Notes under the pieces: generated by a model
The model's database searches: none
Told to the model about the DNA's origin: nothing
The model's input: the letters and a program-made list of their open reading frames with translations, nothing else
NCBI GenBank assembly: GCA_004014935.1
Contig: CP025321.1
Location: 2,914,001-2,978,000, forward strand
Direction: 5' to 3'
Length of the DNA stretch: 64,000 nucleotides
Source of the DNA: Saccharomycopsis malanga
Taxonomy: Eukaryota > Ascomycota > Saccharomycetes > Ascoideales > Saccharomycopsidaceae
Made by a program: the position numbers and the translations under genes
Part shown: one piece after another, positions 47,918-58,816 of the stretch
Numbering within the stretch: position 1 is the first letter of the stretch
How the letters are laid out: every line of letters begins with the position of its first letter

Positions 47918-50900
47918 TTACATTCCGAAATCGAAAGCACTCATATCAGGCTCTTCGAAGGCAACTGGTGGAGGGGGAGCTTTGTTAAATTTTGTAGCGA
48001 CTGAGTCAGTAGTTTTAACAGTTTCAGAAGACTGCTTTTCTATTGTCCTGTTTACCAGAGGCGCAACACTGGCATCAAAGGAATCAAAATTAAATTCTTG
48101 GATAGAGTTTTGAGTTGGAATATTATTAGAAAAGCCAGACGTATGTTTGCTTCCAAGGAAAGTACCAAAGTTTGATTTGACAGTGCTCTCAGTTTTTCGT
48201 TTTTCATGCTCTTTCAAAAATTGGGTAAATTTCCAGTGTGAAAACTGCCAATTCTTCAATAAGTCAATTGATAAATAGTCACATCCCATACGACTGTAAA
48301 TTAATGTTATTTTGTGTATATAATCAAACTCATATTGGTTGAATCTCGACACTTGTTCTTTCCATAAGTCCAAATCCTTCTGATTTGTTTGATAACCAGA
48401 GGCAAACTCTTTCTTTTTAAAAATTTCATTTCTCAATTCTTTATAGATAATCACGGAAACTGGGTCTGTTTTTAGGAAAATGTTGTTATTACTGACAATG
48501 ATTTCTTTATTTTTCGACAGATTGACAGTTTGTTGAGTGGTTTTAACGAGTTTTTGCTTTTCATAAGCATCTAATGTCAGTTTGAACATTGGTAACAAAT
48601 CCCTGTTTCTCAAGTAACAAAATGGCTGGTTGGTATCTGCGCAAACGTTCTGTTTCAAGACTTCATAAGGCGATTTTATCAAGGCTAGCAAAGCTAGCTG
48701 GTCTTCATGCAAACATCTATAAATATATGTATTTACCCAACGATCCCCATCGGTAAGAACAAATGGTAACAATTGTTCAATGAGAATTTTGGTGAAAACA
48801 GGCCCGCGTGGTTTTTCTTTCTGCGAATCGAGATTAGCAAGTAAAAGATTAGTTTTACCAATAATAGAGCCACCATACATATTTATGGTAGGTTTAGTAA
48901 AGGATTCATATACTCTGGCAACAGCAATACCAAGTTCTAGATCATCACATTTTTTTATTAAAACGCTGACACAATCGTTTAAACAACCGCCTAGTAAAAA
49001 GAAGCAACTGGCCAAATAATATCGATGTTTGCTAAGTAAAGCAAAGGCATTTTTGACAGCGGTAATTCGGTTTTTCTCAACATTTTCAAAGTCCATGGAA
49101 AGAAACTTAACCATTTTCGCTTGCTCTGGATGGCCGTAACTTATTTTCCAAAGTTTGACTAAGATGGCTTTTTTTTGTAAGGCTAGATAAAATATGGTGG
49201 AATTCATAGGATTGCGGGCTTTGTTGCTTTCGAAATAAGGCATTTTGTCCAGATCTACTGCATGATTCGTTTTTCCTTCTAATCTGGCAAGTTGATGTGT
49301 ATAACTGGTATCTTCGTTGGATGAACTATTTTGAAACTCATTATTTGCAATGGTCTCAAATTGTTCTATGAGTAATTCATCAGATAACCAATATACCAAC
49401 CCAGTTTTTTTACACCTACTCCAAGTCATTTTGCTTTCTTGTTTTTTCATATTGTCATCAACAGTAATTTTGCCATTGATAATTTCTAGCAAAATCTCTT
49501 TATTTTGGCAGTATACTCCAAACATGTTATCTCTCATGTTCAAACCAGGCTGTGTCTTGACATGGGATTGATACAACTTGTAACCAAGTAAGAAATTCAC
49601 TCCATTCAAATCAAAAGTAGTTTCATCTTCCTCAGAGTTACCCAAACGATGGGAAGAGCCTCCGGTAAGTAGTTTGTACTTATCAATGATTTCCACAGAT
49701 TCTATGACAGTTAATAGTGTCATTTGTTGATGACGTGTTAAGATAGGTAAAGAAATCATGATTAAAAGTTCTCTAAATTGTTTCACCCAAGTTTTAAAAT
49801 TTTCGGTAGTATAAAGATCTGTAGTGCCAGGTGAAAAGTTATTACTATTGAGAAATAAAGATGAGGTATCACTATCATTGAATTTGGAATTAGCGGATCC
49901 ACTGTTATAAAACTCATCGACCGAAATGCCCAAAGAACGAGGCAAATTTCTGATTTTGAACTTTTTCTTTCGATCTTTTGTAGGCTCATCGTCACTATTT
50001 TCGTCCTCGTTATTGTTTTCTTCCAAATCGACCTTTTTGAGGTAAAGATATAAATGTAGCAAGATTTTTTTCACAAGATTGATTTTGCCAAAATATATGC
50101 ATTGAATAATAAATTGGGGATGATAGACTGGCAATGTATTGTTCAAAATCTCCACCAAAGAAAAAATCGAGTTGATTGAATTATTATTCAACAGACGATC
50201 ACCAATAATCTTCTTAGTAAAATTGTCTTGAGCTATCATGGAAGTGGTAAGCGAGTTTTCCGAGTAATTGTCACTCAAAAATAACTGGTTTCCGGTTCCC
50301 ATAATCAAAAGGCCATCTGTAAGCCATATGGAATCATTAATGACATGTTGTGTATAAGTGTCGAGTCTGATTTGTTTGATGAGTGCAAATGATGGAAGAT
50401 TGTTGGTATAGTCAAAGTTAAGCTGGGTGAATAATAACACTACATGCTCAAATCCTACTGACAAAACACAAGGGGTGTTTCTATTAGTTTTGGTTTGTTT
50501 AAACGATTTTGAAGTGATATTAGCCCAGTCTACATCGCCAATGGTACCAAACTCCTTATTAAACTCATGGGAATACTCCAACATAGGATAGGAAGTATTA
50601 TATATGAACAACTTGTCTCTGGATTCATTGACGACGGCTATTTTGCTGATAGAGGAGCCTTTTATATAAGAAGCGTTAATAATGTTGGTTTCAATAGAAC
50701 AAATGTTAACCCATTTTATTTTTGGGGTGCCCTCACAATCAATATTGACAGAATAAGACTTCAAAACCCCCGTGGTGGTAATCAATGTAAGTATATCTCT
50801 ATTGAAATTGTTCAAGGAAATATTCCACCCTACAGGGTCTACTGGAGAAATGCAAGAAATTTTAATATCACTTTGCTCTGTTAGGCTATCAATCTCAATT

Positions 50901-52963
50901 TCTTGAATGGCAATGTCTTTCAAATCAACTGTCCATGCTTTGGTAATGTACTTGTGCCCAACAGAATAGATGGCTACTATATAATGGATGTTATACTGAT
51001 AGTCGTGATGATATTCGGGCAAATGAAAGAATGCTAGCAAATTAACATCTGTAGCATCATGAATAGCCCGTGTTTCCTTCATATTTTTTGCAAGTTTCAA
51101 ATCTCTGGTATCCCATAAAGTTAAGGTATGATCGATAGAATATGTCACTATAATATCACCAGATCTTAGCAAAATGGCGCTAATGATGTTATTGGAAGTA
51201 GCGATGGTGGACTGCTTACGTAGAGTTATAAATGTGAGATTAGCATTGACATCGTTACTACTCGGATGAACCTTATTGGTAGGATTTAATTTTAAAGGAG
51301 TCCAAAGTTTATGCTCACTAAATCTGGATATGGAGAGAACAGCTTCTCCGGAAATGTCTTTGAAGAGCTTTTGAATGGATTTATTATGACCCGTGATCTT
51401 GTTACCAAGTATAGCGTTTAAATACTGGAATGTGGAACTATTTTGGGTCAGATATTCTTGAATTGTAGTAGTTATGCTAGTGTTAGTAGTTAGAAGACTC
51501 GAGTCTATCATAGAAGAAGCATTAGGGTTTCTCATGGACAAATTTGTAATCGATTTGTTCAAATTGTTCAGATATAGCTCGTCATAATTATTATATAGAG
51601 CGTCATAATTGATATTGAGCAAGAAATCATCCAACCGAAGGTATACATAACGTAAAGTCTTTTTAACCAAGTCATGGATAATGAAGGCTAGATCACCAAC
51701 ATTGCTGAGCTCATCATAATTTGTGTGCTCATCATAATTAGCAAACGTAACTTTCTTAGACATGACAGTAGGATTCTTGTAAATCTTTATGGAGTCGCTA
51801 AAGATCAAAAACTCTGGCTGACTAGGAAAAGTGCCGGGGGGAAACTGTATGGTGTTGGATTGGAAAGAAGAAGTCGGGGTTGGGGGTAGCGTAGAATCTC
51901 CATTAGAGGTTTGTGACTTGTTAAATGAAAGCTTTTTAAATAAGATAGACTTAGGAGGATTCAGATTAAGATTAGTTACCAAATAAAAAGACAAATTTCC
52001 CTTAATGTCGCTGACCATGATTAGATCCGATTGAAGTTGTTTAAGTTTTTTGAGGTTATTTTCCAAGCCATGAATGGAATGTTTATGGAACCGGCTCAAT
52101 GATCGAGTGATCATGTAATCAAAGAAATAATTATCAATAATTTTTATGAACATCTTGTCATCATGTTTAGAATTGCCCAAGGAAGAGTCAGATAATTTTA
52201 AAGAGCCCCAATGTTGTATTTTCTTTGACTTTTGAAACTCAAAACTAAGGAAGACCCTTATATAGTTGTCATTGGATACTGTATATAATATGTTATAATT
52301 GCTACTGGACGTTTTTCCGGCCAAAGTGGAATGATCAATGAATCTAAACTTGAAGTCAATGACATGAGAAGAATGTTTGAGATAAAGCAAATTGAATTGA
52401 GTGTTATTAACATCGAAGTTTGTTCGATAAAAGAATTTGATGAGTTTGTCATATTTGGAGATACAAGCAATTAATTCGGAATTACTGGAAAACCGTATCA
52501 AGTAGCAAGGATTAGCAAGAGGCTGATGCCAAATGTCCTGGGCTATATAGTTGGAATATTCATCTAGACGGTCCACATGATATAAAGATAATCTTTGGTC
52601 GGTGCCAATGATAATTTCAGTTTCATTTCCCCAAGATAATGATCTAACAGTTGACAGATCAACGACTATTTCATTGGAAAACTGCCAGTTCCAATATGCA
52701 GCTTTGTTGTACGAATACAACTTGATAGGTTTATAAATATAAGTGACCAGGCCGCCTGCAACTGCAATTAGACCATTGTTAGGGTTTATATCAACACACG
52801 TAAGATCATTATGTTTGAAATAGATGGTTTGCAAGTTGGATAGTAATTTTGTTAAAATGATTAAATTGTTGCCTGAACAATACGTAAAGACCGAGTTCTG
52901 GTCCCATTTGACAAAACAAACCGCTTGTTTTGTACTGTTAGGCTCTCCAGGCAAAAAGTTCAT
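47918..52963 (-). CDS. RAV1: RAVE complex subunit Rav1 (1681 aa)
   Basis: Rav1 with Rav2 and Skp1 reassembles V1 and Vo sectors of the vacuolar ATPase. The N-terminal two-thirds contain WD-type repeats (for example WGNETEIIIGTDQRLSLYHV and LTLWDTRDLKLAK). The Rav1p_C domain begins near residue 950 and includes CYLRNRDLLPMFKLTL-like segments. The tail, EEPDMSAFDFGM, is short and acidic. It is longer than S. cerevisiae Rav1 owing to Asn/Ser-rich inserts. It is divergent from the OPY1-like gene with about 210 bp between the starts. Confidence 0.93.
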   Translation of the reverse strand: MNFLPGEPNSTKQAVCFVKWDQNSVFTYCSGNNLIILTKLLSNLQTIYFKHNDLTCVDINPNNGLIAVAGGLVTYIYKPIKLYSYNKAAYWNWQFSNEIVVDLSTVRSLSWGNETEIIIGTDQRLSLYHVDRLDEYSNYIAQDIWHQPLANPCYLIRFSSNSELIACISKYDKLIKFFYRTNFDVNNTQFNLLYLKHSSHVIDFKFRFIDHSTLAGKTSSSNYNILYTVSNDNYIRVFLSFEFQKSKKIQHWGSLKLSDSSLGNSKHDDKMFIKIIDNYFFDYMITRSLSRFHKHSIHGLENNLKKLKQLQSDLIMVSDIKGNLSFYLVTNLNLNPPKSILFKKLSFNKSQTSNGDSTLPPTPTSSFQSNTIQFPPGTFPSQPEFLIFSDSIKIYKNPTVMSKKVTFANYDEHTNYDELSNVGDLAFIIHDLVKKTLRYVYLRLDDFLLNINYDALYNNYDELYLNNLNKSITNLSMRNPNASSMIDSSLLTTNTSITTTIQEYLTQNSSTFQYLNAILGNKITGHNKSIQKLFKDISGEAVLSISRFSEHKLWTPLKLNPTNKVHPSSNDVNANLTFITLRKQSTIATSNNIISAILLRSGDIIVTYSIDHTLTLWDTRDLKLAKNMKETRAIHDATDVNLLAFFHLPEYHHDYQYNIHYIVAIYSVGHKYITKAWTVDLKDIAIQEIEIDSLTEQSDIKISCISPVDPVGWNISLNNFNRDILTLITTTGVLKSYSVNIDCEGTPKIKWVNICSIETNIINASYIKGSSISKIAVVNESRDKLFIYNTSYPMLEYSHEFNKEFGTIGDVDWANITSKSFKQTKTNRNTPCVLSVGFEHVVLLFTQLNFDYTNNLPSFALIKQIRLDTYTQHVINDSIWLTDGLLIMGTGNQLFLSDNYSENSLTTSMIAQDNFTKKIIGDRLLNNNSINSIFSLVEILNNTLPVYHPQFIIQCIYFGKINLVKKILLHLYLYLKKVDLEENNNEDENSDDEPTKDRKKKFKIRNLPRSLGISVDEFYNSGSANSKFNDSDTSSLFLNSNNFSPGTTDLYTTENFKTWVKQFRELLIMISLPILTRHQQMTLLTVIESVEIIDKYKLLTGGSSHRLGNSEEDETTFDLNGVNFLLGYKLYQSHVKTQPGLNMRDNMFGVYCQNKEILLEIINGKITVDDNMKKQESKMTWSRCKKTGLVYWLSDELLIEQFETIANNEFQNSSSNEDTSYTHQLARLEGKTNHAVDLDKMPYFESNKARNPMNSTIFYLALQKKAILVKLWKISYGHPEQAKMVKFLSMDFENVEKNRITAVKNAFALLSKHRYYLASCFFLLGGCLNDCVSVLIKKCDDLELGIAVARVYESFTKPTINMYGGSIIGKTNLLLANLDSQKEKPRGPVFTKILIEQLLPFVLTDGDRWVNTYIYRCLHEDQLALLALIKSPYEVLKQNVCADTNQPFCYLRNRDLLPMFKLTLDAYEKQKLVKTTQQTVNLSKNKEIIVSNNNIFLKTDPVSVIIYKELRNEIFKKKEFASGYQTNQKDLDLWKEQVSRFNQYEFDYIHKITLIYSRMGCDYLSIDLLKNWQFSHWKFTQFLKEHEKRKTESTVKSNFGTFLGSKHTSGFSNNIPTQNSIQEFNFDSFDASVAPLVNRTIEKQSSETVKTTDSVATKFNKAPPPPVAFEEPDMSAFDFGM

Positions 52964-53064
52964 AATGACACTCTATTGTAGACCGTATGAATTATGTTCC
53001 AAGCTTGATTCGCTTGGTTATTATATAGAGCAAACGGGCGGGTCAACCAAAGACCCTACCCTTG

Positions 53065-53080
53065 GCGATCGATCGATCGC
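53065..53080. promoter_or_regulatory. 16-bp perfect palindrome in divergent promoter
   Basis: GCGATCGATCGATCGC is its own reverse complement and contains three overlapping GATC/CGATCG units. It sits midway between the RAV1 and OPY1-like start codons, which suits a shared factor-binding site; no factor is assigned. Confidence 0.6.
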
Positions 53081-53173
53081 ATGCTAAAGTATGGATTTTG
53101 ATGAATATTAAGAAGAATAGTGGGGAAGGCAATTAGATCAGATAGCCAAAGAGTTGATCGAACACACACAATA

Positions 53174-54496
53174 ATGGCGGACGCTGAACAATCAGTGGGC
53201 ATTTCGCTTAGTACTAAAGAAAAGGAGCTTCAAAAGTTACAAATCAATGGCAATGAATTAGTATGTCGTTCATGGTTATTGAAACGGTCCAGAACCACCT
53301 TACTGTGGAAAAAATTATGGTTTGTCTTGCGAAGAAACTTCCAATTGGCCATTTATAAAGATGAGGACGAATACAAACCTTTGAATATCATTAATCTCAA
53401 GGAAGACAATATAACCGTGTCGAAAATAATAAAGAAAAGCTCAGGCAAAGATAAAGACAAGTATCAATTTGCTTTATTCAGTCCCAAAAATAAAACCATA
53501 CATCTCCGTGCCTTGAATGAATATGATTTCAATAATTGGTTCTTAAATTTGGAAAAAATGCTACAATCTGAAGAAATATACGAGTTGAAGAAAAATAGCC
53601 AGTCTTCCTTCTCAATAGCGAAGCCAGAAGATACTATAGGAGATATACAGGAAGAGGAAGAAGAAGAAGAAGAAGATGCAAAGCACGATGATATAAATAG
53701 TAATGTTGGTGTCATGAGCATTAGTAGTCAATACCATATGAGTGATGTTGCAGAAAATAATAATGATGAAGATTACTTCACATCTGATAACGAAGCCCCA
53801 ATAGGCCTGTCAACATTCAACCCAGATAGTCCTATCCAAGAAGAGAACGAAGAAGAAATCCTCAAAGAAGAGCAGGAACTCGTAGAGGAACAATCCTCGA
53901 AAAATAAAATGGATCTTGAAAGAATCAAAAAGTCTTCCGAATCCCCAGATTTCATGAAAGATTACTTGATTCAGCATTATTCCTACAATTCTACAAAACC
54001 AGAGCATATCATACAAAAAGGGTATTTGGCCAGGTTGAAAAATTTGAACCAATGGAAAAAATTCTTCATCATTTTAACAAACAGACATTTGATTTTCTAT
54101 AAAATCCATAATTATAGTGATACTAAAAGCATTGATTATGAAAATCTCGTCAACGAGTTGGCCAATAGTCTGGAAATCATCACCAATAAAACTCCTTCCA
54201 ATGACATCCTTCCAGATCATGAAGCAATTGTCATACAACAGCTGAAAAACATTGCAGTGTATCCTACAAAAGTCATTGATTTGAAAAACTTGGTAGACGT
54301 GGTAGAGTTGGACCCTCTTTCAAAATCTAAGCAAAATTGGTTACTCATCATCACGCCCACTAAGAGATACAGATTTCGTACCAAAACTGAACCGGAGTTG
54401 GTTAACTGGTTAATCATCTTCAAAAGCTTTTTGATTGTACGGAAAAAGGAAATTGAATTCCAAAAGAGTCAAATTGTGACCAAACATACCGATTAG
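53174..54496 (+). CDS. OPY1: Tandem PH-domain protein, Opy1-like (440 aa)
   Basis: Opy1 binds the PI4P 5-kinase Mss4 and PI(4,5)P2 at the plasma membrane. The first ATG in frame is at 53174 (MADAEQSVGISL); the frame is open a little upstream without ATG. An N-terminal PH domain spans about residues 30-130 (CRSWLLKRSRTTLLWKKLWF ... LNEYDFNNWFLNLEKML), then a Glu-rich disordered linker, then a second PH domain at about 285-425 (IQKGYLARLKNLNQWKKFF ... RFRTKTEPELVNWLIIF). The layout matches Opy1, but the family is fast-evolving and the symbol is tentative. Confidence 0.75.
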   Translation: MADAEQSVGISLSTKEKELQKLQINGNELVCRSWLLKRSRTTLLWKKLWFVLRRNFQLAIYKDEDEYKPLNIINLKEDNITVSKIIKKSSGKDKDKYQFALFSPKNKTIHLRALNEYDFNNWFLNLEKMLQSEEIYELKKNSQSSFSIAKPEDTIGDIQEEEEEEEEDAKHDDINSNVGVMSISSQYHMSDVAENNNDEDYFTSDNEAPIGLSTFNPDSPIQEENEEEILKEEQELVEEQSSKNKMDLERIKKSSESPDFMKDYLIQHYSYNSTKPEHIIQKGYLARLKNLNQWKKFFIILTNRHLIFYKIHNYSDTKSIDYENLVNELANSLEIITNKTPSNDILPDHEAIVIQQLKNIAVYPTKVIDLKNLVDVVELDPLSKSKQNWLLIITPTKRYRFRTKTEPELVNWLIIFKSFLIVRKKEIEFQKSQIVTKHTD

Positions 54497-54770
54497 TGGT
54501 TTTTTTGTCTTCGTTTCTTATTTACTTAATATTTATGAATTCTGTTTATATGTAACTCGATCCAGTAGTACGAAGCTTTAAGCAAAAAGGGTTTTTTCCT
54601 GAAACCGCCTCCAGATGATTAAGCATTGTCTGGGACATGTCGGAAACCTAATCTGGCCCATAACAATGGGACGTTGCCGTGACACCTTACCAAGCAGCAC
54701 TTAAAATACGAAATTTATATTCACCGCACCAAAAAATACTGAGTGCTGTCATTATGCAAACTAATCCCCC

Positions 54771-55241
54771 TTAGGAATGTATTATATCGCTTAGTTGGAT
54801 CATCTCTTGTATATCATACCATTGGTTTTGAAACCCATGCCCAACTTTCAACGAATCCGACGGCAATTTCTCATGTTCCCATAGCACGATATCTTTGACT
54901 TTACCTTTCAGGAGCAATGATTGATCCAAGTTTTTCTTCTCAAACAAGACCGCGTTATATTGTTCATCGACATTCAATGATTCTCCGTAGAATTTACGGC
55001 CTCTGAAATAAGCTCTATATACTTTTTTGTCCGACTCTTGTTCTTGAAGCTTTTTTTCATTATAAACAGCATAAAACTGGTCCTCTTTGATATCGTCATC
55101 TTTATTTATCTGTTCATTTTTTTCTAATCTAAACTCCTCCCCATTAAATCGCGTGTTGGCCTTCTTCCAAAAGTTGATATTTTCAGCTCCATTGTGCTTG
55201 ATAAGACACGGAAGAACATTTACTATGTATTCCTTCTCCAT
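54771..55241 (-). CDS. RNH203: RNase H2 subunit C-like protein (156 aa)
   Basis: Non-catalytic subunit of RNase H2, which removes ribonucleotides from DNA. The N-terminal VLPCLIKHNG and central YFRGRKFYGESL are the two signature blocks of the H2C family. The length is close to other fungal Rnh203 proteins. Highly charged overall. The gene is convergent with the OPY1-like gene. Confidence 0.85.
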   Translation of the reverse strand: MEKEYIVNVLPCLIKHNGAENINFWKKANTRFNGEEFRLEKNEQINKDDDIKEDQFYAVYNEKKLQEQESDKKVYRAYFRGRKFYGESLNVDEQYNAVLFEKKNLDQSLLLKGKVKDIVLWEHEKLPSDSLKVGHGFQNQWYDIQEMIQLSDIIHS

Positions 55242-56253
55242 GATAGTCAGTGTAAACGCGGCGACTCTAATAGTTTTAGCTGTGAAATCGTAGCATTTAT
55301 CAAGAAGAAACTGGTAGCATTGAAAATTACGCGTTTTCTGCAGCTCGACGCAGCCTCCATGATATTATAAAGGGCCGTCGGTTATAACTCTAAACTTCTT
55401 ATGACTTGGCCATATATGGAAGGTATCATTTATTTGCTGATTCTTTTGGCCTTGGTAAAATATAGCAGCACTCATATAGCCATAATTGGTAGCAATAGTA
55501 TCAGTAGTCGAGCAATTATCTATATAGCTTATAATGCTAATTTTGGCTACAAAAAATTATTCTATATGGCAATCGAGTTTACTTTCGGATAAAGACATTC
55601 AAGTTACCCCTGAGCCCCATGTAAATGTTATCTTGTCTCACAACAAAAGCATAATTAAGATTTCCAGACAATGTTAATCGTCCATATGTCTTAAAAGTGC
55701 CAAGTTGTAACAAAGTATTTCGTAGATAAACATATATATACTTTCTCATTTTGAAAGTACTGTACAGTCCTTACATTTCAAATCTTCAATATTCCACAAC
55801 CAAAATAATTCAACTTGCAGTTTTCCAGCTCTCAATAAATTCCAAATAAGAAGTTTTATATCAAAAAGGAAAATATTGATAAGATGCGCTCCCAAAAAAA
55901 AACTTGCCAAAATGCTCAATATATCAAAACCCTGTCACTTATACACACTTGTACAACATTTTTCATGTATATGATAAAGAGTTCTGGCTAGTGCGAAAAT
56001 ATTTACCCCCTAACGTTACAATTGTCTGACAATAAGCTTGGCAACTAGACGTAGTTTCCAGAAAAGCGGGCCTTGATCAACACATTTCAAGTTTTGACAT
56101 AGTGCTGTTGAAGATTATGGACTATTCACATAGAAACTGGTATTGAAATTAAAATTGGCATGTTGACACTACACTGGCGTCTTTGGTTTATTACTATTCC
56201 TATTTATTACGAATTTTTAGCACCATTGGGCTTGAATAATACGAACAACCAAA
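55242..56253. other. Divergent intergenic region RNH203 / CUE2
   Basis: 1 kb between divergent starts. AT-rich; the small frame at 55401-55592 has random composition. No repeat or RNA gene recognised. Confidence 0.45.
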
Positions 56254-57663
56254 ATGGATAATGCTGCTGAAAGCTTATATTCAGGGCTTGACGACCCTGG
56301 TATTTCTCACGAATTCAATTACTTGAAATCAATGTTCCCCGATACTAGTGACGGCAGAATATCGCATGCTTTAGAAGAGAGTAATTATCAATTAGAAAAT
56401 GCTATAGACTACTTGTTAACAATGGCTACTATTGACGACCTATCCGAACAGGCTGCCATGACTTCCATAAATAAGGATACAGGCTCAAATATGTCACAGG
56501 AAGGCTGTACAAGTGGAAACGCTTCAAAAAAAGCAACTGGAAATGCAAAATCTACCAGCAACCAGGTTACAAAATTCTATTATATAAATTCAACGCTTCG
56601 TCTTGATAAGAGTGCGATATCACCGAAACTATTAGCCACATTTGAGAAGCAATTCGGTGACGGCGCGGCTACACCAAAGTTGACTTGGAAAAAACTTTTG
56701 AACAATGCTCTAAGGCTCTCGGATTTGACATGGATTACGGAGAAGCAGGCTAAGAGTGCTTTGCATTCTTGTCATGGTGATTTCCATGATGCGCTAGTGT
56801 TTATTATCAATAATAGCAAAGAGTTCTGCAATGTTCCAAATGTCAAAGAAAATGATCCATTATGTGTGCCCAGCAAGGCCGTTCCTGAAAGGATAAAGAT
56901 AGACAGTGGACGTAGAGTTCAAAATAATTCTTTTTCTCTATTGAAAGATCATGCAAATAATGACCTGGCAACCACCAGAGAATCTAGCCCAGTATATACA
57001 CCACCGTATGCTAGCAGTAGGACTAATAATGCCTACAACAATGTTCCAGAAGATGAAGAAATGCGAAGTGCAAGACATACCACTAAACTCGAAAAGATAT
57101 ACAGCTTACATCCTGACTTCCAGAAACTCTCGTACATCTTTTACGTTCGTGCTTTGGACCATTTTAATGGAGATATTGATGCTGTGATTTTGCTCGCTTG
57201 TGTCTTTATCGCTGATGATGAAATTGAGAAAACATGGGGTTATAATCCGGAGCTTTCTGTTAAAACTTCTTCGCCAACATTTTCTTGGAAACCTCAAAAG
57301 GCTAAAGCAACGGCGGTAAAAACAATTTCAGACTCTGGCGTCCATCTTTCTGAGTCCTTCAAGAAAGGCATGGTGGTAGACTTACACGGATACATATCTG
57401 AAGATGCTATATCTGAAGCTTTACAGGTGGTGGCTGATTGGTGGGATACCGAACTAAGGGCAAGAGAATATGTGGGCACAATAAAACCAAATATGAAAAA
57501 AGCTGTTTGTATTGCCCCAGTCGAAATCATTACCGGAAGAGGCAACCATTCGGCCCAAGGATACTCTGTGATAAAGGTAAAGGTTCAAAAAAATTTGGTA
57601 TCTCAAGGATATCTAGTTGACGAACGGCCAGGCGCACTAATTGTCTATGGTAAGAAAGTGTGA
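56254..57663 (+). CDS. CUE2: No-go decay endonuclease Cue2 (469 aa)
   Basis: In S. cerevisiae Cue2 cleaves mRNA in the A site of collided ribosomes. A CUE domain is clear at about residues 18-52 (FNYLKSMFPDTSDGRISHAL) and further CUE-like helical segments lie near 155-180 and 285-310 (KIYSLHPDFQKLSYIFYVRA). The C-terminal Smr domain spans about 372-469, with the catalytic DLHG motif (VVDLHGYISEDA), ITGRGNHS, and PGALIVYGKK. All key Smr residues are present. Confidence 0.92.
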   Translation: MDNAAESLYSGLDDPGISHEFNYLKSMFPDTSDGRISHALEESNYQLENAIDYLLTMATIDDLSEQAAMTSINKDTGSNMSQEGCTSGNASKKATGNAKSTSNQVTKFYYINSTLRLDKSAISPKLLATFEKQFGDGAATPKLTWKKLLNNALRLSDLTWITEKQAKSALHSCHGDFHDALVFIINNSKEFCNVPNVKENDPLCVPSKAVPERIKIDSGRRVQNNSFSLLKDHANNDLATTRESSPVYTPPYASSRTNNAYNNVPEDEEMRSARHTTKLEKIYSLHPDFQKLSYIFYVRALDHFNGDIDAVILLACVFIADDEIEKTWGYNPELSVKTSSPTFSWKPQKAKATAVKTISDSGVHLSESFKKGMVVDLHGYISEDAISEALQVVADWWDTELRAREYVGTIKPNMKKAVCIAPVEIITGRGNHSAQGYSVIKVKVQKNLVSQGYLVDERPGALIVYGKKV

Positions 57664-57709
57664 AAGCATAGTTTTCAAGAGCCTCAGGCGTTGTCAAATA
57701 CATGTCATT

Positions 57710-58048
57710 TTATGCAATACGAAGTGCTGAAATCATCTCATATTGCTCAAGTTGGTTGTCCAAATAATCAAGAGTCATGAAATGAGAAAAATATGTAGCT
57801 TGTTTAGTACGAAGCTGAAGGCTTGAATCGTTGTTATGACTATACCCTTGCTTCTGAAAGTAGTGTTTTTACTTTGGTAAAAGCACTGCCTTCATAAAAG
57901 GCCATAAAAAATTTATTTAGGGGCCTAGCATATTCGATTCTGCTAAATCTGGTAGCATAATCGCCATTTATATGCTTTTCATTTTAATTGCATATTTTTT
58001 ATATTTCACTTCTTCTATTACCACCGTCAAACTAGCGTTATTGAAATA
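57710..58048 (-). pseudogene. Possible frameshifted gene remnant
   Basis: Three consecutive open stretches in different frames read like one broken protein. They are 58048-57968 (ASLTVVIEEVKYKKYAIKMK), 57983-57840 (EYARPLNKFFMAFYEG ... TKVKTLLSEAR) and 57868-57710 (LRTKQATYFSHFMTLDYLDN ... EMISALRIA, then TAA). Joining the last two needs a frameshift or removal of about 31 bases with GT...CAG ends, too short for a normal yeast intron. No start codon was found. No family recognised. Composition is the only argument, so chance is possible. Confidence 0.35.
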
Positions 58049-58816
58049 CTAGTCTTACAAATTTATTTATATTTCTTTATTATCAGTCAATGGCCTTATA
58101 GTTGTGGTTAATGTTTCGAAGCCACACATCACTCATTTCATAAATTCGATTTGTAGCACCCAATTATTTTATTGCACGCTTAGCTTACTCACCTGAAGAT
58201 CTAAACAAAAGAAATATTACAGGAAGCATTGGTCAATTTATTTCAGAGGTTTTTGGCTTTTTTTGACTTTTTTCAAAAGGCAACAGTTTCTCAGAGAGGG
58301 GGTCCTGTGTTCAAAACTGGATTATAGACGTTGTGCTGCTTGCTAATTCTACAAAAGTGAACATGATAGCAAAACGGTGTAAAATACTGTCAAAGTAACA
58401 ATAACAAAAAACGTTTTTGAATTTTTCATTAGATTTTACATAGTATTCTCCAAGTTGGCATATCCTGAATAGAAAATGCATGACAACTGCAACCAAATCA
58501 TAAAACTTTGCACGGTTATCTTAGATGGAATCTAATTTTTGGTTAGAAACCTATTTAAATAGTATTTCAATACAGTCAACTTTCTTTACCTTCAATACTT
58601 ATTGGTATTGTATCGCTACGCTGCTAATGAAATTATCTAAAGGCACAGGATAAAACCAAGTTCAAGGACAATCATCAAACATATATACAGATAAGTAAGG
58701 ACTCCTAAGATACACACAAAAGATTAACAAAGAGACATGAAAACAGTACATAAAAGGAAAAAAAACGTAAGGCAAATAGTAATATAAAAAAAAGAAAATT
58801 ATAAGACAAAAATAAT
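58049..58816. other. AT-rich intergenic, no gene seen
   Basis: Contains no supportable gene. A 17-codon frame (MSDVWLRNINHNYKAID) on the minus strand near 58130-58080 is too short to judge. Confidence 0.35.

Noticed and set aside
58290-58335. B-box-like GTGTTCAAAACTGG
   Set aside because: No A box at proper spacing and no tRNA fold.
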